Shown here piece after piece: positions 9,324-18,289 of a DNA stretch of 64,000 bases. Position numbers and translations under genes: made by a program. Each line of letters starts with the position of its first letter. Within the stretch, counting starts at the first letter, position 1. Source of the stretch: Borreliella afzelii (GTDB taxonomy: Bacteria > Spirochaetota > Spirochaetia > Borreliales > Borreliaceae); contig NZ_JACHGM010000002.1 in assembly GCF_014202295.1 (NCBI RefSeq), positions 124,001 through 188,000 on the forward strand, given 5' to 3'. A model generated the notes under the pieces. The model was given only the letters and a program-made list of their open reading frames with translations, was not told the origin of the DNA and searched no databases.

Positions 9324-9731
9324 TTGAATGATTTTGAAAGATCTGTAGATTTTTCACATAGGTATTTGGATGTTCTAAGCTTAAGACAAAGTGTTATTTC
9401 TGACAATATAGCAAATGTAGATACTCCAAATTTTAAAAGAAGCAAAATTTCTTTTGAATCAGAGCTTGAGAAGGCTTTTTTAAATAAAGATAAAAATGAT
9501 TTAAACTTAATTAAGTCTAGTGATAAGCATTTGTCTGCGCTTAAAAATCCAGAGTATTCAGATATCAAGCCTCACAGAGTTCTTGACCATTTTTCAACTA
9601 TGAATAATAATGGCAATAATGTTGACATTGATTCTGAGATCAAGGCACTTGTACAAAATCAAATGATGTATCATCTTATGACTAATGTTCAGGCGCATTA
9701 TTTTAAAAGTATAAATATTGTATTAAAATAA
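9324..9731 (+). CDS. flgB: Flagellar proximal rod protein FlgB
   Basis: 135 residues with the conserved flagellar rod motif SDNIANVDTPNFKRSKISFESEL near the N-terminus and a C-terminal helix (IDSEIKALVQNQMMYHLM) that forms the coiled-coil of axial proteins. TTG start at 9324, fixed by AGAGGGGG seven bases upstream. First gene of the motility locus, directly downstream of PflgB. In spirochetes the rod crosses the periplasmic side of the inner membrane only, since the filaments stay in the periplasm. Confidence 0.96.
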   Translation: MNDFERSVDFSHRYLDVLSLRQSVISDNIANVDTPNFKRSKISFESELEKAFLNKDKNDLNLIKSSDKHLSALKNPEYSDIKPHRVLDHFSTMNNNGNNVDIDSEIKALVQNQMMYHLMTNVQAHYFKSINIVLK

Positions 9732-9754
9732 ATTAATATTTTAAGGAATGTAAA

Positions 9755-10213
9755 ATGGGATTGTTTTCAAGTATTAATGTAGCTTCAACAGGGTTAACAG
9801 CACAAAGGTTGAGGATTGATGTTATTTCTAATAACATTGCAAATGTTTCTACTTCTAGAACTCCTGATGGTGGACCTTATAGAAGGCAAAGGATTATTTT
9901 TGCTCCAAGGGTTAATAATCCTTATTGGAAAGGGCCTTTTGTTCCAGATTATCTTGATAATGGCATTGGGCAAGGAGTTAGGGTAGCTAGCATTGAAAAA
10001 GATAAGTCTCCATTAAAGTTAAAATATGATCCAACTCATCCTGATTCAATAAGTTCTGGAGATAAAAAAGGTTATGTAGAGCTTCCTAATGTTAATTTAG
10101 TTGAAGAAATGGTAGATATGATTTCAGCTTCTCGTGCTTATGAGGCAAATTCTACTGTTATTAATAGTAGTAAGTCTATGTTTAGAAGTGCATTAGCTAT
10201 ACTTCAAAGCTAA
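9755..10213 (+). CDS. flgC: Flagellar proximal rod protein FlgC
   Basis: 152 residues. N-terminal rod motif NVASTGLTAQRLRIDVISNNIANVS and the C-terminal segment YVELPNVNLVEEMVDMISASRAYEANSTVINSSKSMF are full FlgC signatures. ATG start with an AAGGAA ribosome site. Forms the proximal rod with FlgB and FliE; follows flgB in the universal flgBC-fliE order. Confidence 0.97.
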   Translation: MGLFSSINVASTGLTAQRLRIDVISNNIANVSTSRTPDGGPYRRQRIIFAPRVNNPYWKGPFVPDYLDNGIGQGVRVASIEKDKSPLKLKYDPTHPDSISSGDKKGYVELPNVNLVEEMVDMISASRAYEANSTVINSSKSMFRSALAILQS

Positions 10214-10224
10214 AGGAGAGACCA

Positions 10225-10560
10225 TTGGTAAGAATAGATGCTTTTTTTACAGAGAATAATATTAATTTGGTTAAAAAAAATCCTTTGCATTTTGATGTGA
10301 ATCTTTTTAGTTCTAAAAACACTGCCAAAAACAATGATATTAAAACATTTAAGGATGTTTTAATAAATACGATTACTGATGTCAACAAAAGTCAATTAAA
10401 TGTTCCTAGAGTTATGGAACAAGCTATTTTTCGACCTAGTAGCATTGATGTTCATGATTTTGTAATAGCTATGTCCAAGGCTAATATGAATTTAAGCATT
10501 TTAAAGGCTGTTGTTGAAAGAGGTGTGAAGGCTTATCAAGATATAATCAATATTCGTTAA
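10225..10560 (+). CDS. fliE: MS ring-rod junction protein FliE
   Basis: 111-residue FliE connecting MS ring and rod. The conserved C-terminal pattern VHDFVIAMSKANMNLSILKAVVERGVKAYQDIINI is clear; the N-terminal third is species-specific and basic. TTG start at 10225, chosen for the AAGGAGAG ribosome site at 10212-10219. Spacing to flgC is 11 bp and to fliF 14 bp. Confidence 0.95.
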   Translation: MVRIDAFFTENNINLVKKNPLHFDVNLFSSKNTAKNNDIKTFKDVLINTITDVNKSQLNVPRVMEQAIFRPSSIDVHDFVIAMSKANMNLSILKAVVERGVKAYQDIINIR

Positions 10561-10574
10561 GGAGCTATGAGATT

Positions 10575-12284
10575 TTGAGCAATTTTTTTACTAATTTCTT
10601 TGTTTCAGCAAAAGGAATCTTCAAAAAAGCTAGTACGGTTCAGAAAATAGCCTTAGGATTGATTATTTTTTTTGTGATTTTTGCTTTTGTTTTTTTGATA
10701 GGGTTTTCTACTAAAAGTCAAAGTATTGCTCTTTTTGGGGTTGAGATTAAAGACCAATATCTCTTAGATAGGATATCGCAAAGGCTTGATAGAGAAAATG
10801 TTAAGTATTTTTTGAGTTCCGATGGAAGAATTTATTTAGATGATGAAAAGCTTGCAAAAAAAATGAGAGCAATTCTTGTTAGAGAAGAGCTTGTGCCTGT
10901 TCATATGGATCCATGGGCTTTGTTTGATATTGATAGATGGACTATTACTGATTTTGAAAGAAGCATTAATCTTAGAAGGTCTATTACAAGAGCGGTTGAA
11001 CAGCATATTGTAGCTTTAGATGATGTTGATGCTGTTAGTGTGAATCTTGTTATGCCAGAGAAAGCTCTTTTTAAAGAATCACAAGAGCCCGTTAAGGCAT
11101 CTGTTAGGATTACCCCAAGGCCTGGTTCTGATATTATTACCAATAGAAAAAAAGTTGAAGGGCTTGTTAAGCTTATTCAGTATGCCATTGAAGGTCTTGA
11201 ATCTGACAATATTGCTATTGTTGATAATAGTGGAACTATTTTAAATGATTTTTCTAATCTAGATGGAATAGATAGAATAGACTTAGCAGAAAAAGAACGT
11301 AAGTTGAAGCTTAAGTATGAAGCTATGCTTAGAGGAGAAATCGATTCCGCATTAGGGAAGGTTTTATCTGTTGATAGATTTATGATAGCAAGAGTAAATG
11401 TAAAACTTGATACTTCAAAAGAAACTACAGAGTCTAAAGAGTATGCTCCTATTGAGCTTCAATCTCAAGATCCAAAAGCTTCTTATAACACTAGAAAAGT
11501 GAGTGATTCAACTATTATATCTTCTCAGACTCAAAAAAAAGAATATCAGGGGCAAGGATATAGTCCATGGGGACCTCCTGGGCAAGAAGGTAATACTCCT
11601 CCTGAATATCAAGATTTAAGCGATATTACTGGCAAATATAATGAGTCTCAAGAGATCAAAAATGTTGCTTTAAATGAAAAAAAATCTACAAGTGAAAAAG
11701 AGCCCGCTAGGATTGTAGGTGTTTCTCTTGGTATTTTCGTAGATGGTATTTGGAATTTTGTGTATGATGAGAAGGGAAATTTTGTAATAGAAAACGGAAT
11801 GAGAAAAAGAGAATATAAGCCTATGGCATTAGAGGAAATAAAAAATATTGAAGATGTTTTGCAAAGTTCTTTTGAATATAAGCCAGAAAGGGGTGATTCA
11901 ATAACGGTTAGAAATATCTCTTTTGATCGTATGAATGAATTTAGAAAAATGGATGAAAATTATTTTGCAAGTGAAAGATTTAAATATTTTTTGTTTATTG
12001 CAAGTATAATATTTTCACTATTAATTTTAGTATTTACAATATTTTTTGCTATTTCTAGAGAACTTGAAAGACGAAGACGCCTTAGAGAAGAAGAATTGGC
12101 AAAGCAGGCACATTTAAGACGTCAGCAAGCTTTAATGGATGGTGGTGATGATATTGGTGTTGATGATGTTGTTGGTGGGATTAGAGAGGGCGATGAGCTT
12201 CAAAACAATGCTGAGCTTTTAGCTAGGGAAAAGCCAGAAGATGTTGCTAAGCTTATAAGAACATGGCTTTTGAAAAATGCGTAG
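10575..12284 (+). CDS. fliF: Flagellar MS-ring protein FliF
   Basis: 569 residues: membrane segment 1 (about 24-46), ring-building periplasmic domains (YscJ-like, with LVMPEKALF), a variable loop rich in Pro/Gln (about 320-350), membrane segment 2 (about 468-490) and a cytoplasmic tail. The extreme C-terminus EKPEDVAKLIRTWLLK is the FliG-binding motif, so MS and C rings should engage normally. TTG start, with GGAG at 10561-10564. Gene order fliE-fliF-fliG is standard. Confidence 0.97.
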   Translation: MSNFFTNFFVSAKGIFKKASTVQKIALGLIIFFVIFAFVFLIGFSTKSQSIALFGVEIKDQYLLDRISQRLDRENVKYFLSSDGRIYLDDEKLAKKMRAILVREELVPVHMDPWALFDIDRWTITDFERSINLRRSITRAVEQHIVALDDVDAVSVNLVMPEKALFKESQEPVKASVRITPRPGSDIITNRKKVEGLVKLIQYAIEGLESDNIAIVDNSGTILNDFSNLDGIDRIDLAEKERKLKLKYEAMLRGEIDSALGKVLSVDRFMIARVNVKLDTSKETTESKEYAPIELQSQDPKASYNTRKVSDSTIISSQTQKKEYQGQGYSPWGPPGQEGNTPPEYQDLSDITGKYNESQEIKNVALNEKKSTSEKEPARIVGVSLGIFVDGIWNFVYDEKGNFVIENGMRKREYKPMALEEIKNIEDVLQSSFEYKPERGDSITVRNISFDRMNEFRKMDENYFASERFKYFLFIASIIFSLLILVFTIFFAISRELERRRRLREEELAKQAHLRRQQALMDGGDDIGVDDVVGGIREGDELQNNAELLAREKPEDVAKLIRTWLLKNA

Positions 12285-12299
12285 AAGGTAGTAATTGAT

Positions 12300-13334
12300 A
12301 TGGAAGAAAAAAAAGAAAAGGAGATTCTTGATGTTTCTGCTTTAACAGGTAAGCAAAAGGCCGCTATTTTGCTGGTTTCAATAGGTTCTGAAATCTCTTC
12401 TAAAGTGTTTAAGTATCTTTCTCAAGAAGAGATAGAGTCTTTGACATTTGAGATAGCAAAGCTTGAGACAATTACTTCTGAGCTTAAGGATAATGTTCTT
12501 TTAGAGTTTAAAGAATTAATGATGGCTCAAGAATTTATTCAAAAGGGTGGAATTGATTATGCAAGAGAGCTTCTTGAAAAGTCTCTTGGGACTCAAAAAG
12601 CAGTTGACATTATTAATAATTTGGGATCTGCTTTACAGTCTAGGCCTTTTGAATTTGTCAGAAGAGCAGATCCTGCAAATATTTTAAACTTTATTCAACA
12701 AGAACATCCCCAAACAATTGCTTTAATACTTTCTTATCTTGATCCCCAAAAGGCTTCTTTTATTCTCTCTAGTTTGCCTACAGAGGTGCAAACCAATGTT
12801 GCAAGGAGAATTGCGTTAATGGATAGAACTTCTCCTGAAGTCGTAAGAGAGGTCGAGAGAGTTCTTGAGAAAAAACTAGCTTCTCTTTCTTCAGAAGATT
12901 ACACATCAGCAGGAGGAGTTGACAATGTTGTTGAGATAATTAATATGGCTGATAGAAAGACAGAAAAGTTTATTATTGAATCTCTTGAAGAAGAAGATCC
13001 AGAGCTTGCAGAAGAGATTAAGAAGAAAATGTTTGTATTTGAGGATATAGTTTTGCTTGATGACAGATCTATACAAAGAGTCTTAAGAGAAATAGATGGT
13101 CAAGAGTTGGCAAAAGCTTTAAAATCTGTAGATATTCCTGTCCAAGAAAAAATTTTCAAAAACATGTCAAAAAGAGCAGCTTCAATGCTTAAGGAGGATA
13201 TGGAATTTTTGGGGCCTACTAGGCGAAAAGATGTTGAAGAATCCCAGCAAAAAATTGTTTCTCTTATTAGAAAATTAGAAGAACAGGGAGAAATAGTTAT
13301 TTCAAGAGGTGGCGAGGAAGATGTGCTTGTCTGA
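12300..13334 (+). CDS. fliG: Flagellar motor switch protein FliG
   Basis: 344 residues with all three FliG domains: FliF-binding N-terminus (LTGKQKAAILLVSIG), the EHPQTIALILSYL motif in the middle domain, and a C-terminal torque domain with the charged helix DRSIQRVLREIDGQELAKAL. B. burgdorferi has a second FliG elsewhere (BB_0221 from memory); this copy, BB_0290 or FliG2, is the one in the motor operon. Rotor residues that interact with MotA appear conserved. Confidence 0.97.
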   Translation: MEEKKEKEILDVSALTGKQKAAILLVSIGSEISSKVFKYLSQEEIESLTFEIAKLETITSELKDNVLLEFKELMMAQEFIQKGGIDYARELLEKSLGTQKAVDIINNLGSALQSRPFEFVRRADPANILNFIQQEHPQTIALILSYLDPQKASFILSSLPTEVQTNVARRIALMDRTSPEVVREVERVLEKKLASLSSEDYTSAGGVDNVVEIINMADRKTEKFIIESLEEEDPELAEEIKKKMFVFEDIVLLDDRSIQRVLREIDGQELAKALKSVDIPVQEKIFKNMSKRAASMLKEDMEFLGPTRRKDVEESQQKIVSLIRKLEEQGEIVISRGGEEDVLV

Positions 13335-13348
13335 TAAAGGAGTTTTGT

Positions 13349-14269
13349 TTGCCTAAGGTTTTATATAAATCATCAGAAGTTGATAATTCAGTAAAGTTTG
13401 AATTTGTTGAGATAGCAAAGCCTGTTTTTGAATCTTTGGAAATTAAGGAGAAGGAAGGTAAGGTTTACGACATAGAAAGTCAAATTGCTAATCTTAAAGA
13501 AGAGTTGCAATTTCTAAGAGATGAAAAATTACGGCTTGAGGAAGAGCTTGTTAAAAGACAAGAACTTGCCAAAGAAGAAGTCCAAATTGAATCTAAGAGG
13601 CTTATTGAAGAGGCTAAAGTAGAAGCCAATCAAGTATTAGAGGCAGCTAAGCAAGAAGCAGATCTTTTACAAAGAGAAGCTATTTATAAAAAAGAATCTA
13701 TTGAGACTGAATCTAATGCTGAGATTGAAAGATTAGCAAGAGAGTATGAGGAAAAATTAAAAACAGATCTTGAGATAGCAACAGCTAAAGGTAGGGAAGA
13801 GGGGTATAGCAAAGGTTATGAAAGTGGTTTTGAAGATTTTGACAAACTTATGAGAAAGTTTCATAGCATAATAGCATCTTTGATCGCTGAAAGGAAGGGT
13901 ATTCTTGAGTCCTCTAGTGGTCAGATAGTAAGTCTTGTTATGCAAATTGCAATTAAGGTTATTAAGAGGATTACAGATTCTCAAAAAGATATTGTCTTAG
14001 AAAATGTTAATGATGCGTTAAAAAGAGTAAAAGATAAAACACAAATTACCATTCGTGTAAATCTTGATGATTTAGATATTGTTAGACATAAAAAGAGTGA
14101 TTTTATTTCTAGATTTGATGTTATAGAAAATTTAGAAATCATAGAAGATCCTAACATAGGCAAAGGTGGCTGTATAATTGAAACTAATTTTGGAGAGATT
14201 GATGCGCGTATTTCTTCTCAACTTGATAAAATAGAAGAAAAATTTAAAAATTTTTCGTTATTAAGTTAA
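13349..14269 (+). CDS. fliH: Flagellar export ATPase regulator FliH
   Basis: 306 residues. A long coiled coil rich in Glu/Lys (about 35-135) is followed by a C-terminal FliH/V-ATPase-E-like domain (about 165-300, with SLVMQIAIKVIKRI and DPNIGKGGCIIETNFGEIDARI). FliH forms the spokes linking FliI to the C ring in spirochete motors. TTG start at 13349 after AAAGGAG (13336-13342). Confidence 0.95.
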   Translation: MPKVLYKSSEVDNSVKFEFVEIAKPVFESLEIKEKEGKVYDIESQIANLKEELQFLRDEKLRLEEELVKRQELAKEEVQIESKRLIEEAKVEANQVLEAAKQEADLLQREAIYKKESIETESNAEIERLAREYEEKLKTDLEIATAKGREEGYSKGYESGFEDFDKLMRKFHSIIASLIAERKGILESSSGQIVSLVMQIAIKVIKRITDSQKDIVLENVNDALKRVKDKTQITIRVNLDDLDIVRHKKSDFISRFDVIENLEIIEDPNIGKGGCIIETNFGEIDARISSQLDKIEEKFKNFSLLS

Positions 14270-14287
14270 GTATCTAAAGGAATTTTA

Positions 14288-15598
14288 GTGAGCAATTTTT
14301 TTGAAAATTATTTAAGACAAGTAGGTGATATTGAAACCGTTGCTTTTGTTGGCAGGGTGCAAAAAATAAAAGGTCTTTTAGTTGAAAGTTTGGGACCTCA
14401 GTGCGCTGTTGGAGATTTGTGTTTAATTGATCAAAGAAATAATAAAAAGGTATGTGCTGAGGTTTTAGGGTTTAATGGTCCTTATGTTAGTCTTATGGCG
14501 TATGAAGGATTTAGTGGGATTGAAGTTGGAAATAAAGTCTATTCTTTAAATAAAGGGCTAGAAATAAATCTTAGTGATGAGCTTTTAGGAAGAGTCATTG
14601 ATTCTCTTGGTAGACCCATTGATAATAAAGGGTCATTTTTGAACAATAAATATAAAGAGTTAATTTTTGAAAAAATTAATCCAATCAGTAGAAGTATTTT
14701 TGAAGAGCAAATATTAACAGGGGTTAAAGTTCTTGATGGATTTTTACCAGTCGCAAAAGGGCAAAGAGTTGGTATTTTTTCTGGTGCTGGTGTTGGAAAA
14801 TCTACTTTGCTTGGCATGATTGCAAAAAATTCAAATGCAGATGTAAATGTTATCGCTTTTATTGGGGAAAGAGGCCGAGAGCTTAATGAGTTTATTGAAC
14901 ATGAACTTGGTGAGGAGCGTTTAAAAAAAAGTGTTTTAGTTGTTTCAACTTCTGATGAATCACCCATATCAAGGTATAAGGGAGCTTATGTTGCTACCAT
15001 GATAGCAGAATACTTTAGGGATCAGGGAAAAGATGTGGCTTTACTTTTTGATTCTATTACTAGGTTTGCAAATGCTAAAAGGGAGATGTCTCTTTCTTTA
15101 GGAGAACCTCCGGTAGCTAAAGGTTATCCGCCTTCTGTTTTTGTTGAAATTCCAATTTTACTTGAGAGATCAGGTTTTAATGGTAATGGAGGAAGTGTTA
15201 CTGGGTTTTACACTGTTCTTGTTGAGGGGGATGATTTTGCAGAGCCTGTAGCCGATAATATTAAGGCTGTTTTAGATGGACATGTTATTTTAGACAGAGA
15301 TTTGTTTGATAGAGGAATTTATCCTTCAATAAATATTCTTAGTTCAACTTCAAGATCTATTCATAGAATAATGAGTTTGGAAAAACAAAAATTAATAATG
15401 AAAGCTAGAAATTTATTGTCTGTTTATAAAGATTATGAAGATCTTATTAGAACAGGGATTTATCTTAAAGGATCTAATAAGGATGTTGATTTTGCAATTT
15501 CCAAGTATCCCAAGATTATTGATTTTATTTCTCAAGGAATAAATGAAACATTTGATTTTGAAAATTTAGAAGACGAAATAAGGAAAATATTATCTTGA
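14288..15598 (+). CDS. fliI: Flagellum-specific export ATPase FliI
   Basis: 436-residue F1-beta-like ATPase. Walker A GAGVGKST is at residues 166-173; GERGRELNEFIEHEL, the Walker B region DVALLFDSITRFA and the SLGEPPVAKGYPPSVF block are typical of FliI/T3SS ATPases. GTG start. The stop TGA overlaps the fliJ TTG codon (sequence TTGA), so translation is probably coupled. Confidence 0.97.
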   Translation: MSNFFENYLRQVGDIETVAFVGRVQKIKGLLVESLGPQCAVGDLCLIDQRNNKKVCAEVLGFNGPYVSLMAYEGFSGIEVGNKVYSLNKGLEINLSDELLGRVIDSLGRPIDNKGSFLNNKYKELIFEKINPISRSIFEEQILTGVKVLDGFLPVAKGQRVGIFSGAGVGKSTLLGMIAKNSNADVNVIAFIGERGRELNEFIEHELGEERLKKSVLVVSTSDESPISRYKGAYVATMIAEYFRDQGKDVALLFDSITRFANAKREMSLSLGEPPVAKGYPPSVFVEIPILLERSGFNGNGGSVTGFYTVLVEGDDFAEPVADNIKAVLDGHVILDRDLFDRGIYPSINILSSTSRSIHRIMSLEKQKLIMKARNLLSVYKDYEDLIRTGIYLKGSNKDVDFAISKYPKIIDFISQGINETFDFENLEDEIRKILS

Positions 15599-16026
15599 AT
15601 GATTTAAACTTTAGAAAACAAAAGCTTAATAGAATATTAACCATTAGAACCTATTATCGAAAGTTAAGTGAGAGAAATTTAATGAATATAAATAAGAAAA
15701 TTTCAAAAATAAATCAGTTTTCAGATGAGATTCCTAATCTTTTAAAAAGCTTAAATAGTTTTGATGATCTTTCCATAAGAGGTTATATAGACTGTTTAAA
15801 TTATAAAAAAAAACAAAATTTTAAAATTCTTGGAGAACTTAGAAAGCATTATAATGAGTGTTATGATATTTATGTAGATAAATATAGGGAAGAAAAAAAG
15901 ATTAAAATATTAATAAAAACTTTAAATAATTCTATAATTAAAAATAGAGAAAAGAAGGAAAGCTTATTGCTAGATGAGTATGTAAATTATAAAGTTTGTC
16001 AAGATCTGAGGATTGAAAGTGAATAA
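15595..16026 (+). CDS. fliJ: FliJ-like export chaperone (FlbA)
   Basis: 143 residues, Lys/Asn-rich, predicted almost wholly helical; two long helices fit the FliJ antiparallel coiled coil that sits in the FliI hexamer. Sequence conservation is low and the call rests on size, helicity and position between fliI and flbB. Called flbA in older Borrelia literature. TTG start overlapping the fliI stop; its own stop overlaps flbB by eight bases. Confidence 0.85.
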   Translation: MNDLNFRKQKLNRILTIRTYYRKLSERNLMNINKKISKINQFSDEIPNLLKSLNSFDDLSIRGYIDCLNYKKKQNFKILGELRKHYNECYDIYVDKYREEKKIKILIKTLNNSIIKNREKKESLLLDEYVNYKVCQDLRIESE

Positions 16027-16636
16027 TTTTTTATCGTTCTTTTTTAGGGCATTTTTTTTGTTATTTTTAATTGTTATTTTATTTTTATTTATTTTGTTAT
16101 TTGTTGATTTTCTTGGAATGTATAATACCAAAAGGTATTTCCCTGATTTTGTAAGAACTAAGTTTTTAGGAGAAACTTCTCTGGTTTCTAGTCATAATTC
16201 TAATATAATTCTTGATGAAGCTAGACTTGTGAAGGAAAGAGAGGCTATTGATATTAAAAATCAGCAGATTGAAAAGCTTAAAGAAGATCTAAAGCTAAAA
16301 GAAGACAGTTTGAATAAGCTTGAATTTGAGCTTAAGCAAAAGCAGAAAGATTTAGATTTAAAACAAAAGGTAATAGATGACATTATAAATAAGTATAATG
16401 ACGAGGAAGCAAATATTTTACAAACAGCTGTATATTTAATGAATATGCCGCCAGAAGATGCTGTTAAGCGACTTGAAGATTTGAATCCTGAGCTTGCAAT
16501 ATCTTATATGCGAAAAATTGAAGAGCTTTCTAGAAGGGAAGGCCGTCTATCAATTGTTCCTTATTGGTTGTCTCTTATGGATTCTAAAAAAGCTGCTATA
16601 TTGATTAGAAAAATGTCTGTTAGTTCATTGGAGTAG
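16019..16636 (+). CDS. flbB: Flagellar collar protein FlbB (YlxF/MotE-like)
   Basis: 205 residues: one N-terminal membrane segment (about 8-32), a charged coiled coil (about 65-125) and a C-terminal MgtE-N/FliG-like helical domain (MNMPPEDAVKRLEDLNPELAISYMRK ... MDSKKAAILIRKM). FlbB is reported to be the base of the spirochete-specific periplasmic collar. GTG 16019 is chosen because GAGG at 16008-16011 is 7 bp upstream and this gives the classic 8-nt overlap with fliJ; TTG 16013 would be too close. Bacillus ylxF occupies the same slot. Confidence 0.92.
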   Translation: MNNFLSFFFRAFFLLFLIVILFLFILLFVDFLGMYNTKRYFPDFVRTKFLGETSLVSSHNSNIILDEARLVKEREAIDIKNQQIEKLKEDLKLKEDSLNKLEFELKQKQKDLDLKQKVIDDIINKYNDEEANILQTAVYLMNMPPEDAVKRLEDLNPELAISYMRKIEELSRREGRLSIVPYWLSLMDSKKAAILIRKMSVSSLE

Positions 16637-16643
16637 TTATTAT

Positions 16644-17828
16644 ATGAGTAATTTATTAAATTTAAGTAAAGCTTATAACAACAAATTTAATCTCTTAAAT
16701 ACAATTAAAGGATTAAATTTAAATGTTTCTAAAGCGGAATCTAGAGAGAATATGGGTTCTTTTTTAAAAATTATGTCTTTTGAATCTAAAAAGTTAGCCA
16801 AAGCAAAATTAATGGTATTTGATTTCTTAAATTTTTTTAAAGATAATGGGCTTATTGCTAAAAATTTAAAAAAATCGCCTTTAAATAAATCCTTTTTTTT
16901 AAAAAAACTTGAGAATGAGGCTTTTGTTTCTGATTTGAAATCTTTGATTGCTAGAATGAATATTTTTTTAGATTTTGAAGGTTTAAATATTAAAGAAAAT
17001 TTATCATTTAATTTTGATAATTTTGATTTTCTAAGCAAAGAAAAATTTTTTGAAAAAATTGAAAGACTCTGTTTGGCTTTTAATGATTTAAGTTCTTTTT
17101 TAGGTTTTGATTTTTTAACTGCCTTGATTGATGATTATTATAATCAGATAAGCTTGAATAATGAAAAGGAAGAAAAAAATGTTATTAACATTGATGTTAA
17201 AAATTTCAAGAAGAATGATGGTGATCACAATGATTTAGGTTTTTCAAAATTTAACTTAAATGCAATTGATGGTCAAAATTTTGTTGGTAGGTATAAAGTT
17301 AAAGAAATATCAGACAACTCTTTAAAGGGCTTTGTTGAAGAATTTGTTGATTATAATGTGAAAAGCTCTAAAGAGTTTGATAGTTTTGATTTTGTCAGCA
17401 GCTTAAAGCCAGAGTGGAATCTTAAGATTAATAAAAATATTGTGGATAAAGCTAAAATTGTGTTAAAATCGAATAATACAGGAGAGATTAAGTTGGTTTT
17501 AAAGCCCAAAGAGCTTGGTAGTATACGAATTAATTTAAACCTTGATTCTAATAATAATTTATTGGGAAAGATTGTGGTAGACAATCAAAATGTTAAAATG
17601 CTTTTTGACCAAAATATGCATTCATTAAATAAAATGCTTGGTGAGAGTGGTTTTAATGCTAGCTTAGATCTTTTTCTTGCAGGTGAAAATTTGAATTCTT
17701 TTTCTAAAAATTTTAAAGATGACTTTAAGGATCAAAATTTCCAGTTTGGTTACAATAAATTTTTTAAAATTGAAGAAGAAGTTGAATTTTCTTACGATTT
17801 AGATAAAAATGTTAATTTAATTATTTAG
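16644..17828 (+). CDS. fliK: Hook-length control protein FliK (FlbC)
   Basis: 394 residues with a low-complexity, Phe/Lys/Asn-rich N-terminal two thirds, as usual for FliK rulers, and a conserved C-terminal hook-length domain (about 265-365: GEIKLVLKPKELGSIRINL ... VDNQNVKMLFDQNMHSLNKML). The C-domain should contact FlhB to switch export specificity. Sits before flgD as in Bacillus. The N-terminal part evolves fast and shows no recognisable motif. Confidence 0.92.
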   Translation: MSNLLNLSKAYNNKFNLLNTIKGLNLNVSKAESRENMGSFLKIMSFESKKLAKAKLMVFDFLNFFKDNGLIAKNLKKSPLNKSFFLKKLENEAFVSDLKSLIARMNIFLDFEGLNIKENLSFNFDNFDFLSKEKFFEKIERLCLAFNDLSSFLGFDFLTALIDDYYNQISLNNEKEEKNVINIDVKNFKKNDGDHNDLGFSKFNLNAIDGQNFVGRYKVKEISDNSLKGFVEEFVDYNVKSSKEFDSFDFVSSLKPEWNLKINKNIVDKAKIVLKSNNTGEIKLVLKPKELGSIRINLNLDSNNNLLGKIVVDNQNVKMLFDQNMHSLNKMLGESGFNASLDLFLAGENLNSFSKNFKDDFKDQNFQFGYNKFFKIEEEVEFSYDLDKNVNLII

Positions 17829-17841
17829 AAGGTGGAGTTAA

Positions 17842-18285
17842 ATGAGTAAAATAAATGGCATTGAAAATATTTCTAATTTAACCATTAGTAGTAAAATTAA
17901 AAAAGAATCAGATTTTAAGGTTGATAATGTATCTAATAAGGTTAATCTTGGTAAGGATGATTTTTTAAAGTTACTCATTACTCAACTTAGATATCAAGAC
18001 CCTACAAATCCAATGAAAGATAAAGAATTTATTGCTCAAATGGCACAATTTTCGGCTCTTGAGCAAATGGCCAATATGAGCAAGTCATTTGAAAAACTTT
18101 CATCTTCTTTAGAAATAAGAAAAGATTTGGATTTATTAGGCAAAGTAATTAAATTTCAGCATGGTGATGGGGAGATTGTTGAAGGCCGTGTCACAAGCAT
18201 TAAGACAGGCGCAATACCTCAAATTATGGTTAATGGTAATTATTATGTATATAAAAACATATTATCGGTAGGATTGGAGGAGTAA
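17842..18285 (+). CDS. flgD: Hook cap/assembly protein FlgD
   Basis: 147 residues, a compact FlgD. The N-terminal signature [41 protein letters not shown] (residues about 34-75) is unmistakable. The C-terminal half keeps one short beta domain only, so it is shorter than enterobacterial FlgD (about 230 residues). ATG with a GGTGGAG ribosome site. Upstream of flgE by 4 bp. Confidence 0.96.
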   Translation: MSKINGIENISNLTISSKIKKESDFKVDNVSNKVNLGKDDFLKLLITQLRYQDPTNPMKDKEFIAQMAQFSALEQMANMSKSFEKLSSSLEIRKDLDLLGKVIKFQHGDGEIVEGRVTSIKTGAIPQIMVNGNYYVYKNILSVGLEE

Positions 18286-18289
18286 TTAT

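Noticed and set aside
16644..17500. Low-complexity Phe/Lys/Asn-rich stretch in fliK considered as decayed DNA
   Set aside because: Frame is open to an intact FliK C-domain; such N-termini are normal for the family in AT-rich genomes.
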